This document shows, in pieces, positions 26,148-33,973 of a stretch of 64,000 nucleotides of DNA. Numbering within the stretch: the stretch's first letter is position 1; every line of letters starts with the position of its first letter. A program made the position numbers and the translations under genes. This DNA is from Oscillospiraceae bacterium (GTDB lineage: Bacteria > Bacillota > Clostridia > Oscillospirales > Oscillospiraceae): positions 39,333 to 103,332 of the forward strand of contig SVLS01000004.1 in the NCBI GenBank assembly GCA_015067835.1, written 5' to 3'. The notes beneath the pieces are model-generated. The model saw nothing but the letters and a program-made list of their open reading frames with translations, made no database searches and was not told the origin of the DNA.

Positions 26148-26219
26148 AGGCGAGTTCTTCCCCCTAATGCGACAGCCCGCCAACCGCTGTACTGTTTCTC
26201 CCGCAGTACAGCGGTTTTT
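26148..26219 (+). ncRNA. candidate small RNA, about 72 nt
   Basis: From the predicted start site to the terminator there is no credible coding frame. GGCG (26149-26152) can pair with CGCC (26178-26181), leaving a C-rich single-stranded stretch, TTCTTCCCCCT (26154-26164), that is complementary to Shine-Dalgarno sequences. A long terminator hairpin ends the transcript. This is the architecture of C-rich-seed regulatory RNAs in Gram-positives, but I recognise no named family. sipL ends on the other strand at 26222. Confidence 0.4.
26182..26219 (+). terminator. strong plus-strand terminator opposite the sipL end
   Basis: AACCGCTGTACTG (26182-26194) pairs perfectly with CAGTACAGCGGTT (26204-26216), followed by TTTA. 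The U-run exists only in the plus direction; on the minus strand the stem is followed by GGCGGGC, so it is not an ordinary sipL terminator. Confidence 0.8.
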
Positions 26220-26221
26220 AT

Positions 26222-27721
26222 TTAGCAAATCGGTATCAGCAGCATCTGCCCGATTTGCGCTTCTCCATCCAGCTGATTGGCATCAGAAATAGCCTGTACT
26301 GTGGAACCGCATTTCTTTGCAAGCTCCCATAAGCTGTCCTCGCCTGCACGGCGCAGAATCAACGCCGGGCGGTCAGAATGTGGCTCGCGGTACTCACCGA
26401 TTTCAAGCTCTGTAATCTGAGACAGGGGCTTCCCGGAATATACCTGTGCAAGAACCGGTGCATATCTGCTCGCAACCGTTTCCTTTCCCGTGGAATTCAA
26501 TTCCGGCATCCCAATTTTACCGGGCCAGAGATAGACGATATTCTCTTGCTCCGTCGGCAGCAGCGCTGCTGCCTGACCGCATACCGATTCCGTTTGAAGG
26601 TTACCCTCTTCATCCTGGTAGAGGCATTGATATTGCTCCTCCAGTATAATTTCCATATTATCCTGATTTGGCCGCAGGGTCGGTTGCTGCGCAAAGGCGG
26701 TAGCACATATCACACGCGAAACATCCCCCTGCAGTATTCCCTCCGGGAATACATCCACTGTTGCCATATCCAGAAGTGCAGGCAGCGGAAGCTGCTCTGT
26801 TTTTTGCGTAATCTCCCGGAACGGGCTGTATGCATCCTCCACCACATCCACCATTTTCTGGTCGAAGATTGTGTACTGCGCTGCAATACCGGCTTGAATA
26901 TGAAGCTGATTGTTCTCTGTAATGCTCATCTCCATTGCTGTCAATATAGGGAAAACCCAGGCAGATGCTGTTCCTTCATAGTCATTATCCAGCTCCGTAT
27001 ACTGAGAATACGGCACTTCCGTTTGCCACTTGTGCAGCTCCCCATTTTCCGTCAGATAGAGGACATCCAGGGATCCCTCACCACGGAATACCAGACGATT
27101 GCCTAATACCTTTTGCTCCATTATGGAAGGGGTGAGACTGTATCCAACCAGTTTGTACATCTGGGGAATATTCCCGGGAATCATCAGGTTTTCTTCTATT
27201 TGAACCTGCTTCTCCCCTGCTTCCACCGGCAGCTGCATCGGATAACTGCTTGTCAAAAGCTGTACATCCTCCGGCATTTCTCCCGGACTGACCAAATCAA
27301 ACTGCTCCTTCCTCATCGCCTGGGCAAAGGTGTCCATTTCCGCACGGACCATAATTTTCCGGGCAGAAATCCCTCTGGCGTCCAGGCCGGTCAGCATCGG
27401 ATTAAGCAAAATCGTTCCATCATCTGCAGGTTCCTGGAAATCCCATCGGCATTGAAAGGGAATCCATACATCTACGACCTGCATTCCCGAGCCGTCCTCT
27501 GGAGCATATAAAACCCAGGCAAGAACACCGCCATTTGCGCTCATTGAGCTGCTTCGCCATTCTTTTCCCCGGATAAATATTTGTCCCCAACAGCCCAGTA
27601 CTCTACCGATATCCGGATAGGAATCCGGTAAGCGTACCTCCTGCGTTTGCTCTTGTGTGTGCACCTGCCCGTAAAACGGACGCAGGCATTGCAGGAATTT
27701 TTTGATAAATTTGACATCCAT
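26222..27721 (-). CDS. sipL: SipL-like spore coat morphogenesis protein (DUF3794/SPOCS plus LysM)
   Basis: About 499 residues. Tandem SPOCS/DUF3794-type beta domains cover most of the length (blocks such as QVQIEENLMIPGNIPQMYK and FRGEGSLDVLYLTENGE). A C-terminal LysM domain (about 455-499) reads DSLWELAKKCGSTVQAISDAN. This domain order is that of Clostridioides difficile SipL, which binds SpoIVA through its LysM domain to localise coat around the forespore. The ATG at 27721 is ten bases after GGAGG. A sigma-E-like promoter lies just upstream. Confidence 0.85.
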   Translation of the reverse strand: MDVKFIKKFLQCLRPFYGQVHTQEQTQEVRLPDSYPDIGRVLGCWGQIFIRGKEWRSSSMSANGGVLAWVLYAPEDGSGMQVVDVWIPFQCRWDFQEPADDGTILLNPMLTGLDARGISARKIMVRAEMDTFAQAMRKEQFDLVSPGEMPEDVQLLTSSYPMQLPVEAGEKQVQIEENLMIPGNIPQMYKLVGYSLTPSIMEQKVLGNRLVFRGEGSLDVLYLTENGELHKWQTEVPYSQYTELDNDYEGTASAWVFPILTAMEMSITENNQLHIQAGIAAQYTIFDQKMVDVVEDAYSPFREITQKTEQLPLPALLDMATVDVFPEGILQGDVSRVICATAFAQQPTLRPNQDNMEIILEEQYQCLYQDEEGNLQTESVCGQAAALLPTEQENIVYLWPGKIGMPELNSTGKETVASRYAPVLAQVYSGKPLSQITELEIGEYREPHSDRPALILRRAGEDSLWELAKKCGSTVQAISDANQLDGEAQIGQMLLIPIC

Positions 27722-27750
27722 AGCATTCACTCCTCCCACATTCCTACCAA

Positions 27751-27778
27751 ACTATATGCGCAAGGGACAAGTTTATTC
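27751..27778 (-). promoter_or_regulatory. sigma-E-like promoter of sipL
   Basis: On the minus strand GAATAAA (27778-27772), 13 bp, CATATAGT (27758-27751). Spacing and sequence match the candidate before spoIIIAA, and sipL is expected to be mother-cell expressed. Confidence 0.5.
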
Positions 27779-27781
27779 CTA

Positions 27782-27931
27782 CTATTTTTTACTGCTGCAC
27801 CATAAACCCAGAGCCATTATTCCCAAGCCGACGCAGCAGCAAAAGAATGTGGACTCCAGACAGCAGCCCACCAGCAGGCCAAATCCAAATGCCATCAGGG
27901 CACAGCCGCATAATTGGTTTTTTCGACACAT
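27782..27931 (-). CDS. small Cys-rich membrane protein, function unknown
   Basis: A 49-residue protein starting MCRKNQLCGCALMAFGFG and ending LGLWCSSKK. It has two hydrophobic stretches (about 8-24 and 30-45) separated by ESTFFCCC, with eight cysteines, several in CC or CxC arrangement. AGGGGGC precedes the ATG. The charged ends, two possible membrane segments and a convincing Shine-Dalgarno favour a real gene. It lies between the PBP gene and sipL, so a sporulation role is possible but not shown. Confidence 0.6.
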   Translation of the reverse strand: MCRKNQLCGCALMAFGFGLLVGCCLESTFFCCCVGLGIMALGLWCSSKK

Positions 27932-27938
27932 ATAAATC

Positions 27939-27966
27939 GCCCCCTGCACAAAACTATGCAAGGGGC
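27939..27966 (-). terminator. hairpin between the PBP gene and the Cys-rich gene
   Basis: On the minus strand GCCCCTTGCA pairs with TGCAGGGGGC (one T-G pair) around TAGTTTTG. There is no U-run after it. It contains the Shine-Dalgarno of the small Cys-rich gene, so it may end the PBP transcript weakly or mask that ribosome-binding site. Confidence 0.4.
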
Positions 27967-27986
27967 AATCTTTTATACCAATTATT

Positions 27987-29345
27987 TTACTGTATTTGCT
28001 GACAAGCCAGCAGCACCTTTTCCAATATCGGAACACAGGTTGCGCGACCGTAGCCGCCATCTTCAACCGCCACAAAAAAGGCGAACGGATACTGCTCATC
28101 GGTAACGAAGCCGGTAAACATTGCATTGGGTTTTTTCCCCTCACCCACCTGCGCCGTTCCGGATTTGGCGCAAACAGACAATCCGGCAAAATTCTCATCG
28201 CCATAATAGTTTTCCACATTGTTGCGCAGCATCCGGCTCATTTTCTGTGCTGTTTGTGTGGACATCAGCCGGTCTGTAGAGGCGGGTTTTGCCTGATAGG
28301 TAGTCGAAATACCGGTGCGAATCTGTTGAACCAGATATGGCTTCTGCCCCACCCCACCATTGGCAATCGCACCGACAAGAGTCAAAAAGCTGGCTGGATT
28401 TACAAGGTCTTTATGCTGACCAATGGCACTCCAGGCAACCTGTACGCTCTCCTGCCCGGCAGCCTCAATATTACCGGCTGCAGTGCGAATCCCGTCAAAG
28501 CTGATGCTGTCCAATATGCCCAGCTGTTTGGCATATTGCTCCAGCCGTGCCCCGCCAACCAATTCTGAAATTTTTGCAAAGGCACAATTACAGGAGTTTT
28601 TGAAGGCGTCCTGAAGGTCTTGCTGTCCGTGAACCCGTTCGCAGGTAACCTTATCAATTCCGTATTCCACTATGCCGGTGCACTCAAACGCAAAGCTTTC
28701 GATATCAGGCAAGGACTCCAGCGCCGCAATCAGGGTCACAATTTTATAGATGGAGCCGGGTGTATAGGTCGCCTGAGTAAAACGGTTCAGATACACTCCC
28801 TGATAGGCATCATTGTTTTCGATGTCAGGTACATTATCCGGGTCAAAGCTAGGCGTTGTAACGCTGCAAAGGATCTCACCGGTTTTATAATTATAGACCG
28901 TCAAAGTGCCCTTATAATCTCCCATTGCTTCCAACGCAGTCATCTGCAGCTGGGCTGAAAGAGTCAGCTGCACCTGTCCGCCTACACCTCCGTATGCATA
29001 CACCCCGGTAAGCGGATTATATCCGGCAATTTCCTTTGCATATTTGGACAATGCCGGTGCGCTGATGTTGCCCTGTCGGTCTCCCAACCAATGCAGTGTG
29101 GATTTTCGTAAGGTCGCAGAAGACGCATAGGTGCGCTCCCCTGTTAAATCCAGCAGAAGATTTCCCTTCCGGTCACAAATCATACCGCAGCCGATATTCT
29201 CCGCATTGTAAATGTGGGGAGATCCGGGAGAATGAACCCATTTATGGGAATTAAGGACATAATCACCCAAGAAAATGGTTACACCCAGAGCCAATACCAC
29301 AATCAACGCCAAAATAATTCTCGCGCGGGACATCACTCTATTCAT
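27987..29345 (-). CDS. penicillin-binding protein, transpeptidase (PbpA-like)
   Basis: A 452-residue single-pass protein: N-terminal helix (about 8-25), a short N-terminal module and a class B transpeptidase domain. Catalytic motifs are TPGSIYK (SxxK), SCN (SxN, within KNSCNCAF) and KSGTAQ (KTG-like, with Ser for Thr). It cross-links peptidoglycan on the outer face of the membrane. The ATG at 29345 overlaps the FtsW gene by 8 bp after GAGGG, so the pair forms a dedicated polymerase/transpeptidase couple like FtsW-PBP or RodA-PBP2. Confidence 0.9.
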   Translation of the reverse strand: MNRVMSRARIILALIVVLALGVTIFLGDYVLNSHKWVHSPGSPHIYNAENIGCGMICDRKGNLLLDLTGERTYASSATLRKSTLHWLGDRQGNISAPALSKYAKEIAGYNPLTGVYAYGGVGGQVQLTLSAQLQMTALEAMGDYKGTLTVYNYKTGEILCSVTTPSFDPDNVPDIENNDAYQGVYLNRFTQATYTPGSIYKIVTLIAALESLPDIESFAFECTGIVEYGIDKVTCERVHGQQDLQDAFKNSCNCAFAKISELVGGARLEQYAKQLGILDSISFDGIRTAAGNIEAAGQESVQVAWSAIGQHKDLVNPASFLTLVGAIANGGVGQKPYLVQQIRTGISTTYQAKPASTDRLMSTQTAQKMSRMLRNNVENYYGDENFAGLSVCAKSGTAQVGEGKKPNAMFTGFVTDEQYPFAFFVAVEDGGYGRATCVPILEKVLLACQQIQ

Positions 29346-31053
29346 TCTCATCCCTCGCTTCCTTGGTTTGCCGAACGGCAAAGCTGGCATTTTGTCGGGT
29401 ATCTGCCGCTTTGATAAAGGCAAGCAAGCCCCAGGCCGCCATCATACTGGAGCCACCGTTGGACACAAAGGGAAACGTCACACCGGTCAGAGGCAAAACG
29501 TCCAATGTGCCAAGCACATTCAAAATTGTCTGCACCAGCAGAATTCCCGCTGCCGTGCACGAACCGATGGTATAGAAGCTGCTGCGCCCAATGCCGGCCA
29601 TTCGCAAGGAAAAGAATCCAAGGGCAATGATGCATACGACCATCATAATTGCAATCAAAAGACCCCATTCCTCCGAAACCGTAGCAAAAACCACGTCAGA
29701 ATCTGCAGCAAAAATACGCCCCATGAAACCGTTGCCTGCACCAAGTCCAAACAGCCCTCCGGAGGCAATGCACATCAGCGAACGGGTCTGCTGGTAGCCT
29801 TTTCCAAAGGGGTCGTCCCAAATATGACGCCAGCTGGAGAACCGCTGCAACGCGTGAGGCGCCATTCGCAATGCCAAAACGCCGGCAAAGCCAACGGATG
29901 TCAAGGACAGTGCAATGGTTCCAATGCTGCCGGAACGAAGATACGCAATAAACAAAAATGCCACAAAGAATATAAGTGCCGTGCCGAAATCATTCATAAT
30001 CGCCAGGCACAGGCAGATCAAGGCAGTGTACACAATAAAGAAAATCAGATTGCGCTTGTTGAGAATATGGTCCATAGCGGACGCACCCATAAACACAAAG
30101 CAAACCTTGCTGATTTCCGAAGGCTGAATGGACATCCCACCAATAAGCAGCCAGTTCCTTGCACCGTGGTAGGTTTTACCAAATACCAAAGTGATCAGCA
30201 ACAATCCGATGCCGATGGCACCGGCGTAATAACGCAGCTTCTTGGCCCGCTCCAAATCACGCAAAGCCCAGCCCATTCCAAGAAACAGTGCAAGCCCTAG
30301 ATACATTGCAATCAGCTGCTTGACCATTTCTCCGGGCTTGACTGCCGCGATTGCCGCCATGCCGATGGTGCACATTAAAAACGCAAGTATCTCCACCTCA
30401 AAGGACGGCTTTTTAATGCAGAGGTAGAAAATCATCAGCAACCATTGGGCAATCATAATGCCGGAAAAGCCAATTACAATCTGTGTCGCATAATTGCCGC
30501 CGCAGCGCATCAGATAGCTGATGGCGCAGAAGCACTGCAGCATGGACAGCAGCAAAAGATTCGCCAGGCTGTCCAGCGGTCTGGCCGGTGTACGCAGCTG
30601 TGCCAGACGACCTTCCTGCCGCTTGTTCATAGGCTGCAGCTTCATCTTAATGCCGCCGATGGATATTTTGTCCGTCTCCGTCAACGGTGCAAAAGCAACC
30701 CTCTTATTGTTAACAAATATTGGACCGTTTGATGCTGTCTCCGCAATGGACCAGCTTCCGTCATCATATCGTGTTATAACAGCATGGCTTTTTTCAATGT
30801 TGGAAGCATTGACAATCACATCGCTTCTCTTGTGACTGCCAATAACATTTTCCCAATGAGTGATGGGCAGCTTCCTGCCATCCTCCAGACAAAGCCAAGC
30901 CCAGATTTCAGGTTCCCGGTGAAAAGTCAGCAAGGGGCGAATGGTGCGAAACAGTAAAAAGCCCATCAAGGCAGGGGCAAGGTAGCGCAGAACGGCTTGA
31001 AAAACCTGAATGAAGGTTTCATCTGCTTCATAGAAAATTGACAGAAAATCCAT
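29338..31053 (-). CDS. FHA domain-FtsW/RodA/SpoVE fusion (peptidoglycan glycosyltransferase)
   Basis: A 571-residue protein. One membrane helix (about 17-40) is followed by an FHA domain (about 60-140: VIGSHKRSDVIVNASNIEKSH, read in parts, and GPIFVNNKRV). Then comes a SEDS polymerase with about ten helices, containing GARNWL, the QPSEISK motif and a C-terminal PLTGVTFPFVSNGGSSM block. The FHA domain would bind a phosphothreonine partner, plausibly via a PASTA-type Ser/Thr kinase. It is coupled to the PBP gene downstream. Confidence 0.92.
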   Translation of the reverse strand: MDFLSIFYEADETFIQVFQAVLRYLAPALMGFLLFRTIRPLLTFHREPEIWAWLCLEDGRKLPITHWENVIGSHKRSDVIVNASNIEKSHAVITRYDDGSWSIAETASNGPIFVNNKRVAFAPLTETDKISIGGIKMKLQPMNKRQEGRLAQLRTPARPLDSLANLLLLSMLQCFCAISYLMRCGGNYATQIVIGFSGIMIAQWLLMIFYLCIKKPSFEVEILAFLMCTIGMAAIAAVKPGEMVKQLIAMYLGLALFLGMGWALRDLERAKKLRYYAGAIGIGLLLITLVFGKTYHGARNWLLIGGMSIQPSEISKVCFVFMGASAMDHILNKRNLIFFIVYTALICLCLAIMNDFGTALIFFVAFLFIAYLRSGSIGTIALSLTSVGFAGVLALRMAPHALQRFSSWRHIWDDPFGKGYQQTRSLMCIASGGLFGLGAGNGFMGRIFAADSDVVFATVSEEWGLLIAIMMVVCIIALGFFSLRMAGIGRSSFYTIGSCTAAGILLVQTILNVLGTLDVLPLTGVTFPFVSNGGSSMMAAWGLLAFIKAADTRQNASFAVRQTKEARDENE

Positions 31054-31074
31054 TGCGCCGCCTCCTTTGTGTTT

Positions 31075-31902
31075 TTATTGTTCCATTTGCCGCAAAAGCG
31101 CGATTTCCTTTTCATAACCCAACAAATCATTGGGTGTTTCCAATATCATGGGAAGCCCTGCAAGGGCAGGATGATTGATAATGCTTTCAAATGTAGTCAG
31201 TCCCAGACTTCCATGTCCGATACATTCGTGGCGGTCTTTATGACTGCTGAGAGAATTCTTTGAATCATTCAAATGCAGGGCGCGCAGGCGCTTTAGCCCT
31301 ACAACCCGGTCAAATTCCAGCAGAACCTCATCCAAGCTGTGAACAATGTCGTAACCGGCATCCCAGACATGGCAGGTGTCCAGGCACACCCCCAGATCAT
31401 CACTGCCGACCGCATCGATAATGTCGCGTAATTGCTCAAACTTTCCGCCGATTTCACTTCCTTTGCCTGCCATTGTCTCCAGTAGAACAGTAACAGGATA
31501 AGCGGGCTTTAACGCAAGAGACAAGGCATCCGCAATCTGGCTTATTCCGGTTTCAATCCCTTGACCCACATGGGAGCCGGGGTGAAAGTTGTAGAAATTC
31601 CCGGGCAAAGCTGCCATCCGACGCAAATCGTCCCGAAGAACACTGGCCGCAAAAGCTCTTGCATCCGGGTCTGCTGTACACAAATTCATCGTATATGCGC
31701 CGTGGGCAACCAGCGGACCAAAGCCCAGCCGCTTCCATTCTTCCATAGCCGCAGCACAGTCTGCCGGGTCTTCTTTTTTTGCGTAAGAGCCACGTGGATT
31801 TCTTGTAAAAAAGGCAAAGGTATTGGCGCCGATTTTCTGCGCGGTGCGCACCATTGCAAGGTTTCCCTCCGAGGCCGATAAATGGCATCCTATATAACGC
31901 AT
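31075..31902 (-). CDS. nfo: deoxyribonuclease IV (AP endonuclease)
   Basis: A 275-residue TIM-barrel enzyme that nicks DNA at abasic sites using three zinc ions. It starts MRYIGCHLSASEGN. Metal-ligand blocks VAHGAYTMNL, NFHPGSHVG, LLETMAGKGSEIG, CLDTCHVWDAGYD and HLNDSKN are all present. The ATG at 31902 follows the promoter and an AAAGGAGAG site; the longer frame back to 32127 crosses the terminator of the lipoprotein gene and is rejected. Confidence 0.96.
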   Translation of the reverse strand: MRYIGCHLSASEGNLAMVRTAQKIGANTFAFFTRNPRGSYAKKEDPADCAAAMEEWKRLGFGPLVAHGAYTMNLCTADPDARAFAASVLRDDLRRMAALPGNFYNFHPGSHVGQGIETGISQIADALSLALKPAYPVTVLLETMAGKGSEIGGKFEQLRDIIDAVGSDDLGVCLDTCHVWDAGYDIVHSLDEVLLEFDRVVGLKRLRALHLNDSKNSLSSHKDRHECIGHGSLGLTTFESIINHPALAGLPMILETPNDLLGYEKEIALLRQMEQ

Positions 31903-31924
31903 AGACTTTCTCTCCTTTTGTGAT

Positions 31925-31953
31925 AGGATACCACAATTCAGGAAAAAATGCAA
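31925..31953 (-). promoter_or_regulatory. sigma-A promoter of nfo
   Basis: On the minus strand TTGCAT (31953-31948), 17 bp, TATCCT (31930-31925). Confidence 0.6.
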
Positions 31954-31997
31954 TTCCTGTTTGAATTTGCCCAAAGTTGTGCTATGATGGCAACACA

Positions 31998-32028
31998 ATA
32001 AGAAAACTCCCACGGAAATCCGTGGGAG
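31998..32028 (-). terminator. terminator of the lipoprotein gene
   Basis: CTCCCACGG (32007-32015) pairs with CCGTGGGAG (32020-32028); on the minus strand TTTTCTTATT follows. Confidence 0.85.
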
Positions 32029-32033
32029 AATGG

Positions 32034-32525
32034 TTATCCCTCTGCCAATGCGACGGAATCCAACAGCTCCGCCCATTGTGCAAGACATTGGCTTGCTTCC
32101 TCTGCCGGTGCCTGAACGGTGACGCAATAATGGTAGCAGCTATCATCCAAAATCAGCACCCGACCGACCTGATCGCCAGCCTCGCCGGCGGCTGACCATG
32201 CGCTTTCATAGCAGGATACGCCGCAACGCTTTGTTTCGATTATTTTAAGCTCATTGCGACCAAAGCCAGTCAACACCTGAATCGTCTCGTCCAAATTTCC
32301 GGCAGGCAGCACTTCCACCGTCACATCATAGTCGTCGCAGAAGTACAGTTTTCCGAATGTTCCCTCCATTGCCGGGACTGCTGCGTCCTCCGGCAAATCA
32401 ATTAGTAGGGTTGCCGGCTTTCCCATCACAGGAACATCCTGGTTATCGTCTATGCTTTCAAAGGTGGTGGTGCTGCATCCGGCGAGCATAAGCATTGCAC
32501 ATAGAATAATCAATAGTTTTTTCAT
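32034..32525 (-). CDS. hypothetical lipoprotein
   Basis: A 163-residue protein with a type II signal peptide: MKKLLIILCAMLMLAGC, lipobox LAGC with the lipidated Cys at 17. The mature part is acidic and contains three further cysteines (CDDYD, RCGVSCYE, CYHYC contexts). I recognise no domain. It has its own terminator and is divergent from the DUF1294 gene, so it is probably monocistronic. Confidence 0.75.
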   Translation of the reverse strand: MKKLLIILCAMLMLAGCSTTTFESIDDNQDVPVMGKPATLLIDLPEDAAVPAMEGTFGKLYFCDDYDVTVEVLPAGNLDETIQVLTGFGRNELKIIETKRCGVSCYESAWSAAGEAGDQVGRVLILDDSCYHYCVTVQAPAEEASQCLAQWAELLDSVALAEG

Positions 32526-32552
32526 TTCAATCCCTCCTGAAAGGATACCTTT

Positions 32553-32822
32553 ATGAATTTGTTATATACCTATCTACTGATAATCAATGCAGTCGGCTTT
32601 CTTTTTATGATGGCGGACAAAAGAAAAGCCACAAAAAACCAATGGCGCATTCCTGAGCGTGTCATCATTCTGACCGCTGCTTTTGGCGGCAGCATCGGTA
32701 CAATCCTCGGAATGTATGCCTTTCGCCATAAAACGAAAAATTTGAACTTTTCTCTTGGACTGCCGGTGGTGGCAATTCTTCAGATTGCCATTGCGCTGGT
32801 TCTGTATTGGATAAAAAAATGA
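32553..32822 (+). CDS. DUF1294 family membrane protein
   Basis: An 89-residue protein with about three hydrophobic helices and the DUF1294 core MMADKRKATKNQWRIPE followed by LTAAFGGSIGTILGMYAFRHKT. The family is widespread and its function unknown. AAAGGAT precedes the ATG. Its stop codon is inside the following terminator stem. Confidence 0.85.
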   Translation: MNLLYTYLLIINAVGFLFMMADKRKATKNQWRIPERVIILTAAFGGSIGTILGMYAFRHKTKNLNFSLGLPVVAILQIAIALVLYWIKK

Positions 32823-32842
32823 CCGGATAATACGGTCATTTT
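32816..32842. terminator. bidirectional terminator between DUF1294 and cysteine desulfurase genes
   Basis: AAAATGACCG (32816-32825) pairs with CGGTCATTTT (32833-32842). T-runs occur on both sides, so it can serve both convergent genes. Confidence 0.85.
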
Positions 32843-33970
32843 TTATCTGTTTTTCCAATCTAGAATGGTTTGGATACCTGCAACGAGAGCATCTGCCTCT
32901 TCCTTAGTTGTTTCCCGGCTCAGGGAAATTCTAAAGGAGCTGTCCATCACCTCAGGCGGTAAATTCATAGCCGTAAGCGTATGACTCCGATGTCCCTTTG
33001 CACAGGCTGAGCCTGCCGAAACAAAGATGCCGGCATCCTGTAAAATATTGATGGAATTTTGGGTGGGAACACCCGGAATGGATAACGACAGAATATGAGG
33101 TGCTTCGTGCGCACCGTTGATCGTCACGCCGTCCAGTCTGGAGAGCCGGTCAACCAACTCCTGCAGAATGGATTTTTCCCGTGCTGTATCCTCCTGAAGG
33201 GTTTTGCAAACTGCTTCACAGGCAGCACCAAAGCCAAAAATTGCCGGTGTACCCTCCGTTCCGCTGCGCATTCCGGCTTCCTGACCGCCGCCCAGCAAAA
33301 GGGACGGAAAGCTGTGCAGCCTTGGGCTGATATACAGCGCACCGCAGCCCTTCGGTCCGTGAACTTTATGAGCAGAAACCGAAATCAAATCCGCTCCCAA
33401 AGTCTTGGCAGTAAAAGGGATTTTCAAAAAACCCTGCACAGCATCGGTATGAAAGAGCGCATTGGGCGAAAGCTTGTGGGTAAGCTTTGCCATCTCACGA
33501 ATGGGCATCACGGAGCCAACCTCATTGTTTACCATCATCACCGATACCAAAATGGTATCCGGCCGAAGAGCTGCCTTGAAATCCTCAAGAGAAATCTGAC
33601 CCAGACTGTTAGGCTGCAGGTAGGTAATCTCAAAGCCAGCAGCTGCCAGCTCCTTCATGGTATTGAGTACCGCATGATGTTCAATAGCAGTTGTTACAAT
33701 ATGGTTGCCGCGCTTGCGAAGCCGCTTGACAGCACCCAAAATCGACCAGTTATCTGCTTCCGTTCCACCGGAGGTAAAGAAAACCCGGTCAGGCTCGGCA
33801 CCCATAGCGGCTGCAACCTGACTTCTGGCAGTCCGGAGCTTTCTGGCAGCGTCAAAACCGAATTGATACAATGCGCTGGGATTCGCCCATTGCTGGGTCA
33901 ACGCCTCTGTTATGGCCGCTACTGCCGCCTCACAGGGCTTTGTAGTGGCTGAATTATCCAAATATATCAT
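32843..33970 (-). CDS. cysteine desulfurase (NifS/IscS family)
   Basis: A 375-residue PLP enzyme releasing sulfur from cysteine. It starts MIYLDNSATTKP. TSGGTEADNW and IEHHAVLN lie near the cofactor, the PLP lysine is in SVSAHKVHGPKG, and the persulfide cysteine is in VSAGSACAKGHRSH. It lies three bases downstream of mnmE. Since MnmA-dependent 2-thiolation and MnmE-dependent modification act on the same wobble uridine, a tRNA-thiolation role is plausible, but Fe-S cluster or thiamine supply cannot be excluded. Confidence 0.92.
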   Translation of the reverse strand: MIYLDNSATTKPCEAAVAAITEALTQQWANPSALYQFGFDAARKLRTARSQVAAAMGAEPDRVFFTSGGTEADNWSILGAVKRLRKRGNHIVTTAIEHHAVLNTMKELAAAGFEITYLQPNSLGQISLEDFKAALRPDTILVSVMMVNNEVGSVMPIREMAKLTHKLSPNALFHTDAVQGFLKIPFTAKTLGADLISVSAHKVHGPKGCGALYISPRLHSFPSLLLGGGQEAGMRSGTEGTPAIFGFGAACEAVCKTLQEDTAREKSILQELVDRLSRLDGVTINGAHEAPHILSLSIPGVPTQNSINILQDAGIFVSAGSACAKGHRSHTLTAMNLPPEVMDSSFRISLSRETTKEEADALVAGIQTILDWKNR

Positions 33971-33973
33971 CGC

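Noticed and set aside
26085..26221. A riboswitch or T-box in the sipL-G3E gap
   Set aside because: No T-box AGGGTGG-type motif or recognisable aptamer core was seen, and no downstream plus-strand gene exists for it to control.
31961..31988. A plus-strand promoter-like TTGAAT-16-TATGAT
   Set aside because: It leads into a minus-strand terminator and the antisense of the lipoprotein gene with no plus-strand feature to drive.
31903..32127. A 75-residue N-terminal extension of nfo
   Set aside because: It would cross the nfo promoter, the lipoprotein terminator and the end of the lipoprotein gene; the family start is at 31902.
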